Assembly (NCBI GenBank): GCA_021234155.1 | Contig: JAJEKV010000162.1 | Coordinates: 339,449 to 403,448 of the forward strand | Source of the DNA: Isoetes taiwanensis | Lineage: Eukaryota; Streptophyta; Lycopodiopsida; Isoetales; Isoetaceae | DNA: 64,000 nucleotides | Direction: 5' to 3' | The notes under the pieces: generated by a model | Seen by the model: only the letters and a program-made list of their open reading frames with translations | The model's database searches: none | What the model was told of the DNA's origin: nothing | Made by a program: the position numbers and the translations under genes | Shown here: piece after piece, positions 23,298 to 35,507 of the stretch | Layout of the letters: every line of letters starts with the position of its first letter | Position numbering within the stretch: the stretch's first letter is position 1

Positions 23298-23314
23298 GCC
23301 CAGCAACGCTGGGC
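23298..23314 (+). other. Helitron C 3'-terminal hairpin
   Basis: Perfect GCCCAGC/GCTGGGC stem with an AAC loop, seven bases before CTAG at 23322-23325. Confidence 0.85.
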
Positions 23315-24129
23315 ACCATTACTAGTCTTTTTATGAGGTGTTACATCATTCCAAGGTGTAATCTTGTTTCCAAGGATGACACGAATGGCGTACTAATGCC
23401 AACGTCTAAAACTGAACCTGTTAAAAGCATAATCATTTCTTCAAAATGCTCCCCAAACGCATCAAGTTGTACTGGCCCAAATTGTTGCATATAAATAAAT
23501 ATCAAATGCAGGAAGATTGTTCTGATAAATAGCATCTACTTGCCTTCCCAGGAATATTGTAATAGCTTCTCTGATCTGAGAATGACCTTACATGTTGTAA
23601 GTGCTTAGCCTTATTTACAGAAATGGAAATCTTGAATCCAACAGAATAAGTGTCATCAGGCTGCCACTGGATGCTAATGTGATTTAATAGCTCTGCCCTG
23701 TTTGGCAGGCCTTTGAAAAACGGAAAGGAAAGGAATTTAAACCCCTTTTAAACATATACATACATACCTTAAGAATTGAAATTGGTATCTACACAAAAGC
23801 AAGCTCTATGATCTTTGACTTTGTCTTCGCATGATGCTTGAGCTGTAAGAGCAACAATAGGAATATGCTGGTCAGTATTCCTTTCAACATCTCTAAACTT
23901 TAAACAGCAATGTAAACATTCATCACAATAGAGAAACTCATATCATTTGTCTAATTATGAAATAACATACAAACAGGAATGAAAATGAAGTCTAACATAA
24001 AAGACATACCGCACAAACCATTATGATGAGATTGAAGTTGGCATCCTCAAGTGGATCCCTATGGTGCTTCCATATAGGGATTGAAGTTGGCTTTGATTCT
24101 ATCTGCAATGCCTTACCCTAAGTATTTTG

Positions 24130-25190
24130 AAGCTTAGATAAACACCATCTGCAAATCATCTGCAATGCCTTTCTTCTGCCAGACAGCTGCACGTGCACCT
24201 CTGCACATCCAGAAAAAGTAGGTGCACATCCAGAAAAAGTAGGTAAATGTCATGCATTCTGTAACTATATATAAATTATATCTACTTAAGTTGGCATGGC
24301 TAAGTATTAGCCTCACCTGGCATAATAGCCTCCCTCCGGATCACTGCCCACATCATAGAAGAGACCTCTGAAATAAACAAAAATTGAGCGTGGCATACTT
24401 GGTGGAATAAGGTGAGCAATAAGGTAGAATTACAATGGATCCCTCCTTCAGGCATACATGGTAGCTTTGCCCGAATGTTTGAACCAATGTTGCACGTTGA
24501 AGCAGCGGTAGGATACCCTTTCAATAGCTTTTTCTTCCTGAAAATTTATTGTGAATCAGCATCATAAGTGTAAGTACATGTCTGTTCAGTAATCAACAGA
24601 TTAGTCCCATTGTGCTTTTAACAGAGCTAGAGTAGAAACAGTCATGTTCAGTTTGTATTATGCCATGAAATGAATCTTGCTATGCAAAGAGAAGTCCTCC
24701 AAAATACAATGCATTCGGTGTGACATTATGCAGCGCTTGATTACTCCCATTGTGCTTTTAACAGAGCTAGAGTAGAAACAGTCATGTCCAGTTTGTATTA
24801 TGCCATGAAATCAAATCTTGCTATGCAAAGAGAAGTCCTCCAAAATATAATGCATTCTGTGTGACATTATGCAGCGCTCTACAATGTGAACTGCAATTTA
24901 AAGAAGATGTGTTACCTGGTAGTGGAAGCAGGCTCCAAAGTCATGTGGCACCACAAAAAAATAATCAGCTCCCTCTGTACGATTCCAATACGGCCATTGG
25001 GTGGATATGTACCGAATAGCACTACGCATCATTCTTGGGGACTTGAATGGCAGTGGCAAGCCATTTGGTGTTAAATCACAGGTAGTATACACAGGTGTGA
25101 ACAACCAATCTGCTTCTTCAGGATTAAGTGTTCTAATGATTCTTGATTCTTCAGGCGTCAAAAACGGCCACATGCTCGCAAAATACCTGT
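24130..25190 (-). pseudogene. Captured IRX10-like GT47 (exostosin family) exons
   Basis: Three or more exon-like pieces read on the minus strand. 25187-24920 contains LNPEEADWLFTPVYTTCDLT, PFKSPRMMRSAIRYIST, PYWNRTEGADYFFVVPHDFG and ACFHYQ. 24530-24320 contains ILPLLQRATLVQTFGQ, HVCLKEGSI, then MPRSIFVYFRGLFYDVG and PEGGYYAR. 24198-24134 contains GARAAVW. This is the exostosin domain of plant IRX10/IRX10L proteins, Golgi xylan β-1,4-xylosyltransferases. Introns remain between the pieces, so capture was at the DNA level. N- and C-terminal parts are missing and frames are broken. It lies in the sense orientation of Helitron B. Confidence 0.85.
24606..24880. repeat. Tandem duplication, ~141-bp unit
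   Basis: CCCATTGTGCTTTTAACAGA through CATTATGCAGCGCT occurs at about 24606 and 24747 with a few substitutions. It lies in an intron of the captured IRX10-like fragment. Confidence 0.9.
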
Positions 25191-25518
25191 AGAATCAAGT
25201 AAACATGAAAGAAACTTGGCGCTTCCTATTCATAATTTCTCAATCTTGTAAATCAAGCAGAAATTGAAGATCAGTAATGAGTTCCGGCGGCTCTGTTCTT
25301 GCAGTAACATGAAAGAAATATGAAGATGCATTCTGGAGGAGGAGCTAGCAGCTCGAAGGTGATACTGCCGCCCTCGCTAACCCTAGCAAAAAAAAAAAAA
25401 AACCATGTTATTTTAAACAATCTGACGTGGCATCATCTCCTCCATTGCTTTCATCAAATCTGGGCCGCCCAAATTAGGGCTGGGTCCAACACTTACACAA
25501 TAACATTATAATATAAGA

Positions 25519-26545
25519 TTGTAAACACATGAATGTGAAAGATATTGGTTGTCACTGTCAAGACACTAATTGGTAATGCAACTCTCAAGGACAAGAAAAA
25601 GATTGCTGAAGATGCAGCCGTATGGCTGCCTGAGCTTGTAACCGCTAAGCAAACCAACATTGATAAAAAGAACTTGAGTAGCATGACTAATACCTTGGGG
25701 CCATAAGAATGAGAAGAGTTATGATATAGAAGGCTAGAAGTGTTACAATGGTTTTATGCAGTTGATGCTAATATAGTAAATCTACTTTCTCTAAAAGGTA
25801 AGAGGTTAATCGGAGAATTGTTGCAATTTTTGTAATAAGAAGATTAACTGCAGAAGCAAGTGATGAAATTTTGTCTATGCCGAAATGGTAGAGCATGCAT
25901 TGACAGGTATACGCTTCTCTCTGGGTGCCCAGAAGAAGACGATGCAGATTGGTCTGGCAAATAAAACAAACAAAGGGCTTTGGCGACTGTGGCATCTACA
26001 AATCCGTCAGAACACCTTCTGCTTGGCGATGGTGGCTCAGGCCTGAAGCTGCTGAGAGACCATTTTGATGTTCTCTTGTTGCATATGTATGATTGTTAGA
26101 GTGCTTCCCTACCTCATCTGCTGCTTGGCATATCTTGTTATTACAGCACTCTATGATATGACATCGTGGGCAAGTATCAAATTGAACAGATGGCAAGCAA
26201 TCCACATCTACAATACATAAACATTCTATCCAAGTAAACATGTTACAATATGCCAATGTTTCATGCATCTTCTAGGCAACCATTCTAAGATTGTTAAAGG
26301 ACTGCCCTATTCTTGGGTTTTTTTTTTAAAGAGAGCATTTTAATGCCACTTCAAATTTACGTTTTAGATTGTATTTAGCAAATTAACCAAGAGCTTGAAA
26401 TCTCTTTGGAGCTTAGATGAGGAAATAAAAGCTTTAATTGGCATTTCAGCAACATTGACCTTGTGGCCTTTGACATAAAAGAGCTAAAATGTACCTTGAT
26501 GTTGTGGCTTTTACATGAGAGCTAAAATGTGCCTTTGTTTCTTAC
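25519..26545. other. AT-rich sequence between Helitron B and the poly-T tract; no gene seen
   Basis: No family recognised. A short exon-like piece at about 25556-25690 reads TGKDTNW, LKDKKKIAEDAAVWLPEL in mixed frames, but it is too short to assign. Confidence 0.4.
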
Positions 26546-26576
<31 letters not shown>

Positions 26577-27640
26577 AAGATATTTAGATTTTATTAATAA
26601 GAAAACCAGTACAAGACCTTGTGACCTTATTTCAGGCTCCACAATAGGCCAGATAGGAAGAATTCATATGCCCATCGTCGCCAGATGGGAAGTATTTACA
26701 AAGAAAACCCATAACAACTATGATGATATTGGTTAGGATACAAAGAGATCCATTACTCCGTTGGAAGCCCTGCTCAACTTCTTCCCTCCAAGAGAAGTAC
26801 TACAGGGACCTCTAACAAATTCCTGTGGAGTACTAGAGAAAGTGGTCGCCCTCTTCCCGCTCTAGGTCAGACTTACAGAGCAAGATTCCTCGGGCCTCGA
26901 ACCTTTCGTGATCCGCTCCAATACCATATAGTTGTTGTCGTCCTTAAGACCAGATCAAGATTTAAAGCCCATAGCTCAAGATTAGCGGCCAAATCTGATA
27001 AACCCTATTCCATTGGCATCAAGAGCAGACTCCCTGTTAATTCTGAAACAAGAATCACCTATGCCCCAGCCCCGAAAGATGCAAGCGTAGAGGGGCAGAC
27101 GGCATGCTTCATCCCTGCGCGTTAACTTGGCCAGAGATCCAACCAGATTTAAGGTACTATAAGGAGTTCATGCCTCCATTTCTTCCCCCGAAAATGGTGA
27201 AGGTCAGGCCTCCCCAAAGGGTGGTCTACCTGCTCAATCACACCGCTTCTACCCTTACATGGGTTCTTGAATCACTAGAGCTCTACACAAAGAATGAGAC
27301 ACCTGGGTCTCCCGCCCTGAAATGCCTGCTTAGAAGTCTTGAATCAATGACAAAAGAATAGGCCTGTCACAGTTTTGGACACCAAGCTTCCCCAGCCAGG
27401 AAGGGGGGAGCAAAAAGCACAATGAGTAAACAACATCACACTAACCAGGAAAGCACTACTGCCCTTTAGAAAGTATATTTGTTTACAATCCTAGTGGAAA
27501 ATGGATGAGGCAAGGCAAGCAACACAGAAGCCAGTGAAAAGATGCAGACCAAGATCCTTTAACGAAAACTCGGGCTGGGCCCAACCTACAAAGGAGTGCG
27601 TCTTGAGAACCGCAGCAGGAGTGCGGCAAAGATTCTTCTA
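26546..27640 (-). mobile_element. Probable 3' end of a LINE-type (non-LTR) retrotransposon
   Basis: An uninterrupted run of about 25 T (26546-26570) on the plus strand is a poly-A tail when read minus. It follows TTTATTAATAAAATCTAAAT, as in plant LINE 3' ends. About 1 kb of non-AT-rich sequence follows with no readable reverse transcriptase, so it is at most a 5'-truncated 3' UTR. A processed pseudogene or SINE is also possible. I could not find the target duplication. Confidence 0.4.
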
Positions 27641-27649
27641 TCGATTCCC

Positions 27650-27990
27650 TCTGCTATTCCAATAGCTGAAATACATGCCAAGAAACCTCATCTAACTTAC
27701 CAGTAGAACCTCCGGACAAAATCACGAAGCATTTGTGCTCTGCCATTCTCCAAACGAAACAGGAACTCCGATGCCCAGCTGCAATACCAAGAACCGGTGA
27801 CCCCAGCCGCTTCTGCTTTGGGAATGGCAGTGGTGCAGAGCCCTGCACCCTTCTGGCGTCCACCCTTTGCCTGAGCCTGCAAGAAACGGGCGCGGCCTAA
27901 GCCGCCGCCCTAGCCGCCATCGCCATCGCCGCCCCTGAACCCTCTTTTCATGAATCATTCCTTGTTTCTTACTCTTCACCTGCGCCATAA
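27650..27990 (-). pseudogene. GC-rich exon-like fragment, unidentified
   Basis: Begins ATG at 27988 (MAQVKSKKQGMIHEKRVQGR) and continues with an Arg/Trp-rich stretch. A second frame then reads SWASEFLFRLENGRAQMLR. It looks like the first exon of a host gene carried near Helitron D, but I do not recognise it. Confidence 0.35.
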
Positions 27991-28224
27991 GTCAATAACA
28001 ATGCAATATCCTCTAATTCAATTTCATATCATAAACGCTATTCTCCATTTTGTTGTCTATTTTAGAGTGACCTAAACATCTATTAAAAATGGCACATTGT
28101 TTATCAAGCTTTCAAACCTCATGAAGTTGACCTGCTCGCTCAAAACAGTCAATCACACTGATGTTTTCGCTCTATAATCTGCACCAATTGACACAATAAT
28201 GATGGCCCTTCTTTAATTTGCCTG

Positions 28225-28460
28225 CATAACCACACATAGACAGAATGCTAACAAATATGATTCTGTCTGGCTTCATTCCTTCCGATCGCATTTTTTTCAA
28301 GTGTTACATTGCCTATGCAGCATGGCCATGATGGGTATATGCTGCCATAATTGCATTCCAAAGCGACATTTGGATGATAGATTTTAGCAAATTCTATATG
28401 TACATCTTTGACATCTCTGCATTTGCTATACATGTTCACAAGGGCAGTTGCCACATAAAC
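28225..28460 (-). pseudogene. PPR gene fragment
   Basis: Minus-strand ATALVNMYSKC, KIYHPNVALWNAIMAAYTHH and, after frame changes, SEGMKPDRIIFVSILSMC follow the PLS-class pentatricopeptide consensus. About two repeats are present. At least two frame breaks occur at about 28.36 and 28.31 kb. It lies in the stretch ending at the Helitron D 5' terminus and is probably captured cargo. Confidence 0.75.
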
Positions 28461-28799
28461 ATCAAATTCTAGGCCACCATAAATGGCGCAGTCACGAAAT
28501 ATCTTACCCGCTCAAAAACAGATACAATCTGCAGATACATCGAAGATGCTAACAAAAGTAACTTCATTTGCCTTTTGCTTTCCCTTTCCATCGACAAAGA
28601 GTTTTAATGCCTCATTTTCACAACCATGCTGGGCATAAGAAGATATCATTGCAGTATACAAAAACCACCCTTGCATCTTTCAGACTTCCAGACTTTCTAT
28701 ACATATTAAAAGCAATTTATAACACAATATCATATTGTAATGTTGTGCACAACAAACTCTGGCATAAATTAACCTTTCATCTGATAAGCCTCTAGAACC

Positions 28800-30056
28800 T
28801 AAACATCGAGTATGCACCTGCAAAACAAAAGCAATACATTTGTATTGGATGCTCTTAAGAGATCAAAACTATCTAGGTATCAGTGCCATATCTGTTTTTT
28901 ATCTCTTTGCCGGATTTGTTACAAACAAAAATAGTTATGGTTGTGTAGGATTTAGAAAGATTCCATACCCTAAAACAGAAAAGCTCGGTTAAGCCCATTC
29001 CTTTCCTTAAGAATACCCCTTGTTGATTTATGTCGATTGTCAACTGGTCCTGCTAAGGCCACTACAAAAAAGATCAGAGATTTACTGAAGGACCATCTAA
29101 CAGAGTCGGTTCCACAAAAACTCTCCTTGCAGTATCTGGATCATGAAACATGATTTAAAAATCCAAAACCCATGTTGTGACATATTTAAAAACAAAGGCA
29201 GAGCAATGGCATCTTATAAAGCTACGGATATAAAAACATAGACAGAGCAATGGCATCTTACCTGGCACCGGCACAGGATGCACCGTCTTGATCCGAAGAA
29301 TATGGTAATGATACCTTTCCTTCCTGTTCAACAAAACTGATCCATAGAGCCCACTATTCATGTCACTGTTGTTTCAATAAAGTATTGGTAGCTTGATTAT
29401 TGCTCTGTTCACGAATCAAAAAGCCACTTTTCAAAGTCTAATGCATCCATTTCAAGCCTTGTGATTATTGACGTTGTGTCTACGTTCATGCTTTTTTGGA
29501 ATCCTTTATTGAATGTTCATCTCTGCCAAGGATGATCGTTGGCCTCCATGGCAGGCTGCAAGAGTAGGAAAGCTAGATATTCAGTGATTAGTGATTTCTC
29601 AGAACTTTATTGAAGACAGATTGTCTACGTGAATTCCTCTGTCATTTGATATTTCAGTCTATGAAGCAGTAATAGTGCATGATTCTGATCACCAAATAGG
29701 CCTTTGTAATAGTAAATACATGAGCCAGGAAGAGCTAGATTGAAATTTTTGAGATTTTGGGCATGCTAGAGCTTTTGATGTTGGATTTATTAATGCAAAA
29801 GCTGTTCTGTATATAGGGTTTAGATAGCTTCCATACCTTAATACAAAAAAGCTCAGGTCTGAAGCCTACAGAGATCAGCCTAACTGGAACGCATGAACTT
29901 GGCCCCGGCACAGGAATGCATCTTGATCCGAAGAGTGTGGTGAGGATGAACTCGAAATCGTACATGAATGCATCCTTTCCTTCCTATTCAACAGAATTGG
30001 TTCGTCGGATCTGCTCTCATCGTGTCCTAGCCATTGGATCTAGGGCTGGGTCCAAC
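28800..30056. other. AT-rich Helitron D interior; no gene recognised
   Basis: Contains two similar blocks (TTTAGAAAGATTCCATACCC at about 28951 and TTTAGATAGCTTCCATACCT at about 29819, each followed by AAAAAGCTC and a GCACAGGA motif). These suggest an old internal duplication in the same orientation. No coding sequence is assigned. Confidence 0.45.
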
Positions 30057-30084
30057 ACTTACAATAAAACTTTCTAATATAGGA
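30010..30084 (-). mobile_element. Helitron D 5' terminus
   Basis: Minus strand TCCTATATTAGAAAG starts at 30084, preceded by host A. The subterminal GTTGGACCCAGCCCTAGATC is shared with Helitrons B and E. No matching 3' hairpin with CTAG was found between 25.5 and 30.0 kb, so the 3' end is lost or too diverged to see. Confidence 0.7.
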
Positions 30085-31599
30085 TTAAAGATAATAAAGA
30101 CTAGTAATAGTGCCCAGCGTTGCTGGACTAACATTGGGAACTGCTAATAAACTTACTCGATTCAATCCACATACACTGCAATTTTTATATGAGCTATCTC
30201 TTGTGATGCCAAAACAACTCTGGATTTTATTCTTTAGTCATTAATGTTAAACTATAAGCAAAGCTTATCAATACAGGTAGTTATAAAAGTTTATGTTATA
30301 GGTCAAGGGTAGTTAGGTATCAAGTGTGCTTTGGAATGTCACATAAATCAACAAAAGTTGACCTAACATAGTATATATTCTGTATCGTGTGCTTTCAAAT
30401 GGCACATAAATTAACATCAATAATTCGTATTCAATAGCAATGTATTGTTCGTGTCTAATATTATGTCATGCCCTTATTAGTGGTTTATTACGTAGTCCCC
30501 TTTGGAAATGATTTTGTAACACTAATGTAATTGTCAAAAGCCAGGTAGTTAGGTCTGCCTGGCAGTTAGATTTTGTGTGCTTTTATACCACTCCAGATCT
30601 TCCCCTGTTCATCAGCGCATCTGTATCTCCACAGTTCTTGTGCTTCTACTCCCTACCCTGCTTGCTTTCCTTTCTTATGCTTTTTCAGTCCTCCTTGTTC
30701 CGTCCAGAGTTTTCCTTTCAGTTGCTTCTGTCGTTTTTGTTTGCCTTTCTTGTGTTTTCTGGCTTGCGGGGTGTTTGGGTTTGAAGATCAGCAGCAAGAT
30801 AAGTCCTTGTGGTGCTTTCTTCCTCCAGAGGCCCCGGAGTTTAGGAGCAGAGTGTAGCGGATCGGTGTGGCGGTTCTAAGGGGTCTGCGGATAAGGGTTC
30901 TAAGGCATTGTACTGTGTTTTTGGTGCTTAGTGGAGATGCCTGATGTGGCTTTTCTTTCAGTTTGTCTTATATTCTCTCTCCTCCTTTGCTAGTTTTGAC
31001 AATTGAATTTATCTCGTATAACGATAAGAAGAGAATGGTATGATATGTGTAGATCTATAACTTTTATTTGTGATGATTGTTGGAAACTATTGAGTTTGGA
31101 GGCGCCTAGGGCAATCGAATGTACACTAATTTATAATTGAAAACAATTGTTGTGAACTCAAACAGTGGTAATTGGGGAAATGGAATGGAATTGGAAATTG
31201 ATATATCGTGCTTATTAGGGATTATTTTTTATATGCTAATTGGGATTGAGCCAATGAAAACTATGAAAGCTTTGGGCTTTTGCATCTTAATTGGAAACAT
31301 GGCTAGAAATATTATTGTTAATATTGTAAGCGTTTACATAACAGACATGGTCATTGCAATAGATAGATATATAAATGGAATATCAATACTCTCCATGTTG
31401 TATAGACAAATCTGGCAGAATAAGGGGTTCCTGCCAACAGAAATTTTATGAATTATCCACTTCCGGCAGTGGAGGATGTTTATGCCGCCATAATCTCTGG
31501 CCTGTCTAAAGAAGGAAAAAGTGCACTAGCCATACCAATTGTTATTTTAAAATTACACTACTAACCCTCTTGACAGGAATTCTATCAAAGAATCCATTT

Positions 31600-32210
31600 T
31601 GTTTATTGCATTCCAAAGAAGTGATACAGGCACCCAATGTGGAGGATGCGTGAAGGCACCCAATATGGAGGACGCTTGAAGCGTTCAACATCACGTATCA
31701 AATTCATATCCTTACCAGAATGATAACCACCATTAGGAGAGATAGGACCTATGCCAGTCTGCCTAAAGCAAAAAAAGGTAAGAACAATATAAACCAGATT
31801 TCTGCAATAAAAGCAAATTTGTATTCTATTAACAGACAGGGGTAACTCATAAAAGAAAAGCAAAAAATCGAGTTAAATTTCCAATGATAATTTATATTTT
31901 GAGTATACATACCATGCTTGCTGAATTCATGAAACTGATTAATAAAATCAAAGGCATCTATACATACTACAGACTGTGCAAGAATTGAACATGAGGTTCT
32001 AGACCCTTGCATCGGTGGTTAAAAACGGGTGCTCCAAAATGACATGAACCTGCTGATGATGATGTTCATTCTCGAATATGCCTTCAAAATGCGTTCATAG
32101 AACTTTCCTCTGATGTGCCTGGAAAGATGTTGCAGAACACCCAGTTAAGCAAGCAACCTTCCCAACCATGATGCATACTTCTCCGGCTCTTTCAAGAGGT
32201 ACACAACAAT
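31600..32210 (-). pseudogene. Exon-like fragments in Helitron E, unidentified
   Basis: The minus strand reads SCSILAQSVVCIDAFDFINQ followed by FHEFSKHG (about 31990-31915). Further on it reads TGIGPISPNGGYHSGKDMNL then IRDVERFKRPPYWVPSR (about 31770-31640), separated by an intron-like AT-rich stretch. The residue use is protein-like. I do not recognise the family. They lie in the element's orientation. Confidence 0.5.
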
Positions 32211-33473
32211 CTAATGTGTTCTGGAAGTGTATCTGTGTCAATAAAATAAAATATTGCCACATTTATGAATAAACAAACCTTGTCATATAATACCTTCAAA
32301 TAGAATAGAATAAATTTTTTAACGTCCACGGAGACGAATAGGTCATGGGTATAATGCCAAGTCATGCATAGATGGTGCTCTGAGAAGTTGTGGAAGCGTG
32401 GAATGGAATGCTAAAGTCAAAAAATTATTCCGGACAAAACAAATACCTGCAAAAACAAAATGACCAAACAAAATACGAAATAAACAACACCTGCAATCTA
32501 ATATTGAAGAATAGCTGCACGTTTGATTTAAGCTCAACAAATATGCAGCACATACAGTTGCGCATAAGAACATGTTTGACATGGCATTGATGGCAAGCCA
32601 TATGAATTTAATGAAAGGATAATTGCATGCATGTCCTGTGAGCTTTTCATAAATGAAACTTCTTGCCAAGGTCTGAAGGCATGCAACCATATAAACACAG
32701 CTGAATTTGTAAATTAAAGCAGCCAAGATGAACAGGGCCAGACTTCATATATTGAAATCTGAGCTAGATGTCTGGATTCACTGCATTAATATATGAACAT
32801 ATTACTATCCAGAAGCTGAACACTTGAATACATTACTACCTAGAAGCTGTTTGGAATGCGCAGGCCTATGACCATACACCGGATATGTGTCTCTATTTTT
32901 CCTGTAAATAAGTAAATAGTCTACGTACCTCTCGATTAAACTTCAATTATGATTCACAAAATACATCACAAATTGAAACATAATATCCAAGCTCTACTGG
33001 CTCCATTATCTTAGAATAAGCATATCAACCTCTGAATAGCCGCTTCCAAACATGCCTACAAAATGTTGTCATGAGCTGCTTGAATATGGAGCTGCAAGTT
33101 AATTTTAGATGCAGTCACATACACTTTAATTGATTGGTTTGATGGTCAGTTTTCAAACCCAAACAATGGGAGCTCAAAGTTGCTGCTTGAGGACGTAGTG
33201 GTGCTTGCTCTCGAAGAAGTTGAAATGCATCAAAATAGCAGAATCAAATTGTGTTGCATGTACATTATGTACAATGGTTATGGTCTCCTGTTTCTACCTG
33301 ATTCTAAGGATAACCAACCAAGCTCCAAAGATCCACAAAACCTGAACAGACAAAGGCTTAAGAAGCTTTAAATTAAAAGGTGGCATCCATAGTTGGCCGC
33401 TACTTACATAATGTGATTCCAAAAATACCACAGCTATCTCACAGATGAATCGACTCCTTGTTGTCTATTCTCC

Positions 33474-33665
33474 TCAGAAAGATCGAGAAATTGAAGCCAG
33501 ACGCGAAACAGAGCATATACCTGGAAAGCTTTCTTTATCTGCTTCTGGCTTGTATCTAAGTAATTGCACATAGACCACGGTTGTTGCTGGGGCTTGGACG
33601 TAGGCTCCAGCGTTCACAAAACTTTCTAAATCGCTTTGATAGCTATAGCCAAGTTCCAAAACCCG
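33474..33665 (-). pseudogene. Exon-like fragment in Helitron E, unidentified
   Basis: The minus strand reads VLELGYSYQSDLESFVNAGA, YVQAPATTVVYVQLLRYKPE and ADKESF, then reaches a CCAG followed by GTATAT, which fits a 5' splice site. It is probably another exon of a captured host gene. The family is not recognised. Confidence 0.5.
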
Positions 33666-33954
33666 TTGCTAGAAAGTCACTAGTAGTCCAGAGGTAAGAA
33701 AAACCTTAACGCTTTTTTGCCTTTTATTGGACTGATCCCTGTCGTAGCCAAGCTCTGAAAATTGTGGTAACAATGAGATTTCGTGGGCTTAAAAAAAAAA
33801 AAAACGTCTTCTTTTGGACCTTCTAAAAAAGAAGATCACATTTAAGAAAAAGGGGCTTTGTTTGGACGCTTTGATCTAGTTAGGTTATTTGTGGCCGTCA
33901 GATCTAGGGCTGGATCCAAATCCAAGAATTACGATATAACATTATCATATAGGA

Positions 33955-35507
33955 TGATATAGGATGATTCTTTCCATGCAAAAATATTAAAAACATGTTT
34001 ATAAACTGTAAATTTATATAGTAAGAAATGAAGATGGGTCAAGCAAAATCTGATTATGTGGGTCTTAGAGATTCTAGTTTTGCATTACATCGATCCGGAG
34101 ACAAGTAAGATAAGGTCAAACATATACCTATTTATTCCATTTTGTTCGTGCCCATTATTACTATCTCTACTTTGTGCAAGTGTGTATACTTGCTTTGCTT
34201 GAGTATTGCATTCAAATTCAATTGGGATTCCAAATTTGATATGTTTCGTGCATGAAAGCTTCTAGACTTCAATTGCATGTGAATTTAGTGGTCAATTGCA
34301 AAGTTTATTGGAACTATTTGCTTCAGCATATGAAGATGAATGCCAATTTCTTTATTTGCTTTTAAGTAAAAGCATGCACTTGATCTTGCTCTTTATCTTT
34401 GGATAAGGTGTAGTTAAAATCCAAATGGACTTAAAGTACAAAGAATCGTGGAGTCGTTACATATCTCACGTCTAGCGATTTACTTATTTGTTTTGGATCA
34501 TGAGATACTATTATCAAGCTAATGGGCATAGCCTCATTAGGAGGCATTACTTGGAATAAATTGTAAATTCATCATCTAAAAGTGCAACTGATCACAATTT
34601 AGAAAACTAAATTGAAGGAATTATCTTTGAACTTATCTGCATTGTATGCAGCTAGATGCATAGCATATAGCATATCCCATCCTAGATACATAGCATATAG
34701 CATATTCCATCGGCTTGTGTTATTAAGAAGCCTCATCCAACAATCGCAAGTTAATGAACGTTCAACTTAGAAGAAACAAATCAAAAATCAAAAATAAAAA
34801 TAAAAAAATTGAATAGAGCAAGTTATGGTTTGCTAGAACTCTTGAGGGCACCCATTCCAAGCCTATATCAATTTAGACAGATAACACATGCATTCCTTAT
34901 TCTGCACTTCATCTTCTATTTTTTATGTTACATTCCATCATTTTCACCTGCCGACGTCTTATCTACATTCAACATGTTTAGTTGACATTCAATAGATTTA
35001 CCTGTTGTTTCGCATGCGAAATTGAACGTCCCTTATCTCTACATTATAAAAAGTCACTCCGCGTGATATTCCTGGAATGTGAAGCCTGGAGGTCTGTTGA
35101 CACTTCGGGAATGTGACCCAAAGTGACATTCTTATATACAAACTTAACAAGGGTGAAAGCATGCTAGGGTGTACCATCTAAAGTTCTTTTTAGGGAGTGC
35201 AAAACTACCCAAAAAAGTACCCAGCACTGGGTACTGGGAACTTGCGTAAATGTCTCAATAAACAATAAGTTTGAGAGTTGATTCATTAAATTTTGTCTTT
35301 AATAGTATTGTTATCCTCTAATACTATAGATTGACATGTTATTGACCTTCAATTCAAAAGTTTTAAATCGATTTTAATGGGAAGAAAAAACAGAAAGTAC
35401 CGGTTTTAAAAGTACCCAGTGAAGGTACTTTTGAGGGTTCCAAAAGTGGTACACCGTAGCATGCTTTTACCCACAACATCAATGCAATGTCATGTTTCTG
35501 CATATTA
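33955..35507. other. AT-rich sequence between Helitrons E and F; no gene seen
   Basis: Only short motifs are visible. A pair AGTACCCAG at about 35216 and 35413 flanks a ~190-bp AT-rich block. GCATAGCATATAGCATAT-type repeats occur at about 34655-34710. No coding sequence. Confidence 0.5.

Larger units (their letters stand above)
7522..23325 (+). mobile_element. Helitron C, inner element, interrupted by the gypsy element
   Basis: Plus-strand 5' end TCTTTTATTATAATG at 7522, preceded by A. The 3' hairpin is GCCCAGC-AAC-GCTGGGC at 23298-23314, then ACCATTA, then CTAG at 23322-23325, followed by T. Joining the outer flanks restores an AT target inside Helitron B. Without the 13.1-kb retrotransposon the element is about 2.68 kb. 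It carries exon-like fragments between 7.9 and 9.1 kb. The assignment depends on matching one 5' and one 3' end in the same orientation, and these are the only compatible pair here. Confidence 0.7.
5664..25518 (-). mobile_element. Helitron B, outer element, interrupted by Helitron C
   Basis: The minus-strand 5' end TCTTATATTATAATG begins at 25518 and continues inward with GTTGGACCCAGCCC. The 3' end is the hairpin at 5691-5675 followed by CTAG at 5667-5664. Host A and T flank the two ends, so the target was AT. Removing Helitron C (7522-23325) leaves about 4.05 kb, close to the 3.86 kb of Helitron A and the 3.85 kb of Helitron E. The pairing of these two ends is inferred from orientation and nesting. 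The interior carries IRX10-like exons at 24.1-25.2 kb. No Rep/helicase ORF was seen. Confidence 0.75.
30101..33954 (-). mobile_element. Helitron E (non-autonomous, 3854 bp)
   Basis: 5' end TCCTATATGATAATG at 33954 and 3' hairpin at 30128-30112 (one mismatch, GTCCAGC/GCCCAGC), then CTAG at 30104-30101. Flanking A and T give the AT target. The length is within 10 bp of Helitron A. No Rep/helicase ORF was seen. Exon-like pieces are present at 31.6-32.1 and 33.48-33.66 kb. Confidence 0.82.
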
